From Nitrospirota bacterium (lineage in GTDB: Bacteria > Nitrospirota > Nitrospiria > JACQBZ01): 5,643 bases of DNA. The translations under genes were made by a program, and so were the position numbers. The notes under the pieces were generated by a model. That model was given only the letters and a program-made list of their open reading frames with translations. It did no database searches and was not told the DNA's origin. This document shows, piece by piece, positions 5,317 to 5,643 of the stretch; within the stretch, counting starts at the first letter, position 1; every line of letters starts with the position of its first letter. The DNA lies in assembly GCA_016198945.1 (NCBI GenBank), contig JACQHO010000182.1, positions 1 through 5,643 of the forward strand, in the 5' to 3' direction.

Positions 5317-5389
5317 CCATTTACGATTTACAATTTACGGCCTTTGCGGGAAATGTTGGTGAATCGTGAATGAGGTAAATCGTAAATGG
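5317..5389. repeat. second heptad-phased inverted repeat, tRNA-Pro to surE spacer
   Basis: The left arm contains ATTTACG (5319-5325), ATTTACA (5326-5332) and ATTTACG (5333-5339). The right arm contains GGTGAAT (5358-5364), CGTGAAT (5365-5371), a 2-nt GA interruption, GGTAAAT (5374-5380) and CGTAAAT (5381-5387). A perfect 15-bp outer stem forms between 5317-5331 and 5375-5389. Read in the same direction, both arms are built from the 7-mer (C/G/T)GT(A/G)AAT, the same length and core as the (C/A/G)GTNAGG 7-mer of the element at 263-340, although the two elements differ in composition. Function unknown. Confidence 0.75.
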
Positions 5390-5394
5390 TTTGG

Positions 5395-5418
5395 AAGTCC
5401 GTCCCGGCGGACTTTTTT
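5395..5418 (+). terminator. Rho-independent terminator just before surE
   Basis: AAGTCCG (5395-5401) pairs with CGGACTT (5408-5414) around loop TCCCGG, followed by an uninterrupted run of six T (5413-5418). This is the best intrinsic terminator in the window. It probably ends the tRNA-Pro (or merR-tRNA) transcript. It lies only 18 nt before the surE ATG, leaving no room for a normal promoter between them, so an attenuator role in surE expression is also possible. Confidence 0.7.
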
Positions 5419-5436
5419 AGTCTTTGAGAATAATCG

Positions 5437-5643
5437 ATGTTGATATTGGTCACGAACGACGACGGCATCCGGTCGCAGGGGATCCTGGTCCTCGCGCGGG
5501 CGCTCAAGCGAGTCGGCAAAGTTTACATCGTGGCGCCGGACCGCGAGCGGACCGCGGCCGGTCACTCGCTCACGCTGCACAAGCCGCTGCGCATCGAGAA
5601 TCTCGGTCCGCGGACCTTCTCCGTCAGCGGGACGCCCACGGAC
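5437..5643 (+). CDS. surE: 5'/3'-nucleotidase SurE, N-terminal part (3' end outside window)
   Basis: First 69 codons of a metal-dependent phosphatase that dephosphorylates nucleoside 5'- and 3'-monophosphates; cytoplasmic, linked to stationary-phase survival, with a family length near 250 residues. The start is ATG 5437: the conserved MLILVTNDDG begins at once, giving metal ligands D8 and D9 at the family's exact positions. APDRERTAAGHSLTL (33-47) is the next conserved block; the metal-binding Ser39 of characterised SurE proteins aligns, without gaps, to Thr39 here. SGTPTD at 64-69 is the usual (S/M)GTPxDC segment, at which the window ends. The ribosome binding site is weak (GAGA at 5426-5429), and a strong terminator ends 18 nt upstream, so expression may depend on readthrough or attenuation. 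In many proteobacteria surE neighbours pcm; whether it does here lies outside the window. Confidence 0.95.
   Translation, partial: MLILVTNDDGIRSQGILVLARALKRVGKVYIVAPDRERTAAGHSLTLHKPLRIENLGPRTFSVSGTPTD

Noticed and set aside
5429..5434. AATAAT as a -10 box for a leaderless surE transcript
   Set aside because: It matches five of six to TATAAT but has no acceptable -35 at 16-18 bp, and the start it predicts would fall inside the coding sequence.
1..5643. Defence system, prophage, insertion sequence or integron
   Set aside because: All protein genes are recognisable housekeeping families in one direction, and no transposase, integrase or toxin-like gene is present. The tRNA gene is intact, with no integrase beside it and no duplicate 3' end seen.

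Overview
The window is a stretch of chromosomal housekeeping DNA from a moderately GC-rich Gram-negative bacterium. The proteins resemble those of Nitrospirota and Desulfobacterota/Geobacter-like lineages (the lysC-cimA pairing, a CimA very close in pattern to the Geobacter type, and a lipoprotein HtrA). The phylum call is inference from remembered sequence patterns; no search was run.

Left part (1-3159): an amino-acid biosynthesis block on the + strand. It holds the end of threonine synthase (thrC), a complete aspartate kinase (lysC) with a strong internal start for a separate regulatory beta subunit, and a complete (R)-citramalate synthase (cimA). Together they control entry of aspartate into the Lys/Thr/Met branch and supply isoleucine carbon from pyruvate and acetyl-CoA without using threonine. 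Between thrC and lysC lies a heptad-phased imperfect inverted repeat.

Middle (3163-4335): a lipoprotein of the HtrA/DegP serine protease family with an intact His-Asp-Ser triad and one PDZ domain, starting 3 nt after cimA. Its stop codon lies inside the -35 box of a sigma70-type promoter (TTGACA, 17 bp, TATTTT) that appears to drive the next genes.

Right part (4365-5643): a short leader with a possible IHF site and a small upstream ORF, then ihfA, a small Cys-free MerR-family regulator, a REP-like palindrome, tRNA-Pro(GGG), a perfect hairpin touching the tRNA 3' end, a second heptad-phased inverted repeat, an intrinsic terminator, and the first 69 codons of surE.

All protein genes are on the + strand. 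I see no mobile element, CRISPR array or defence system, and no clearly new multi-gene system. The most interesting material is non-coding and regulatory: the two 7-bp-register inverted repeats, the internal lysC start, the promoter that overlaps the htrA stop, and the crowded tRNA-surE spacer.
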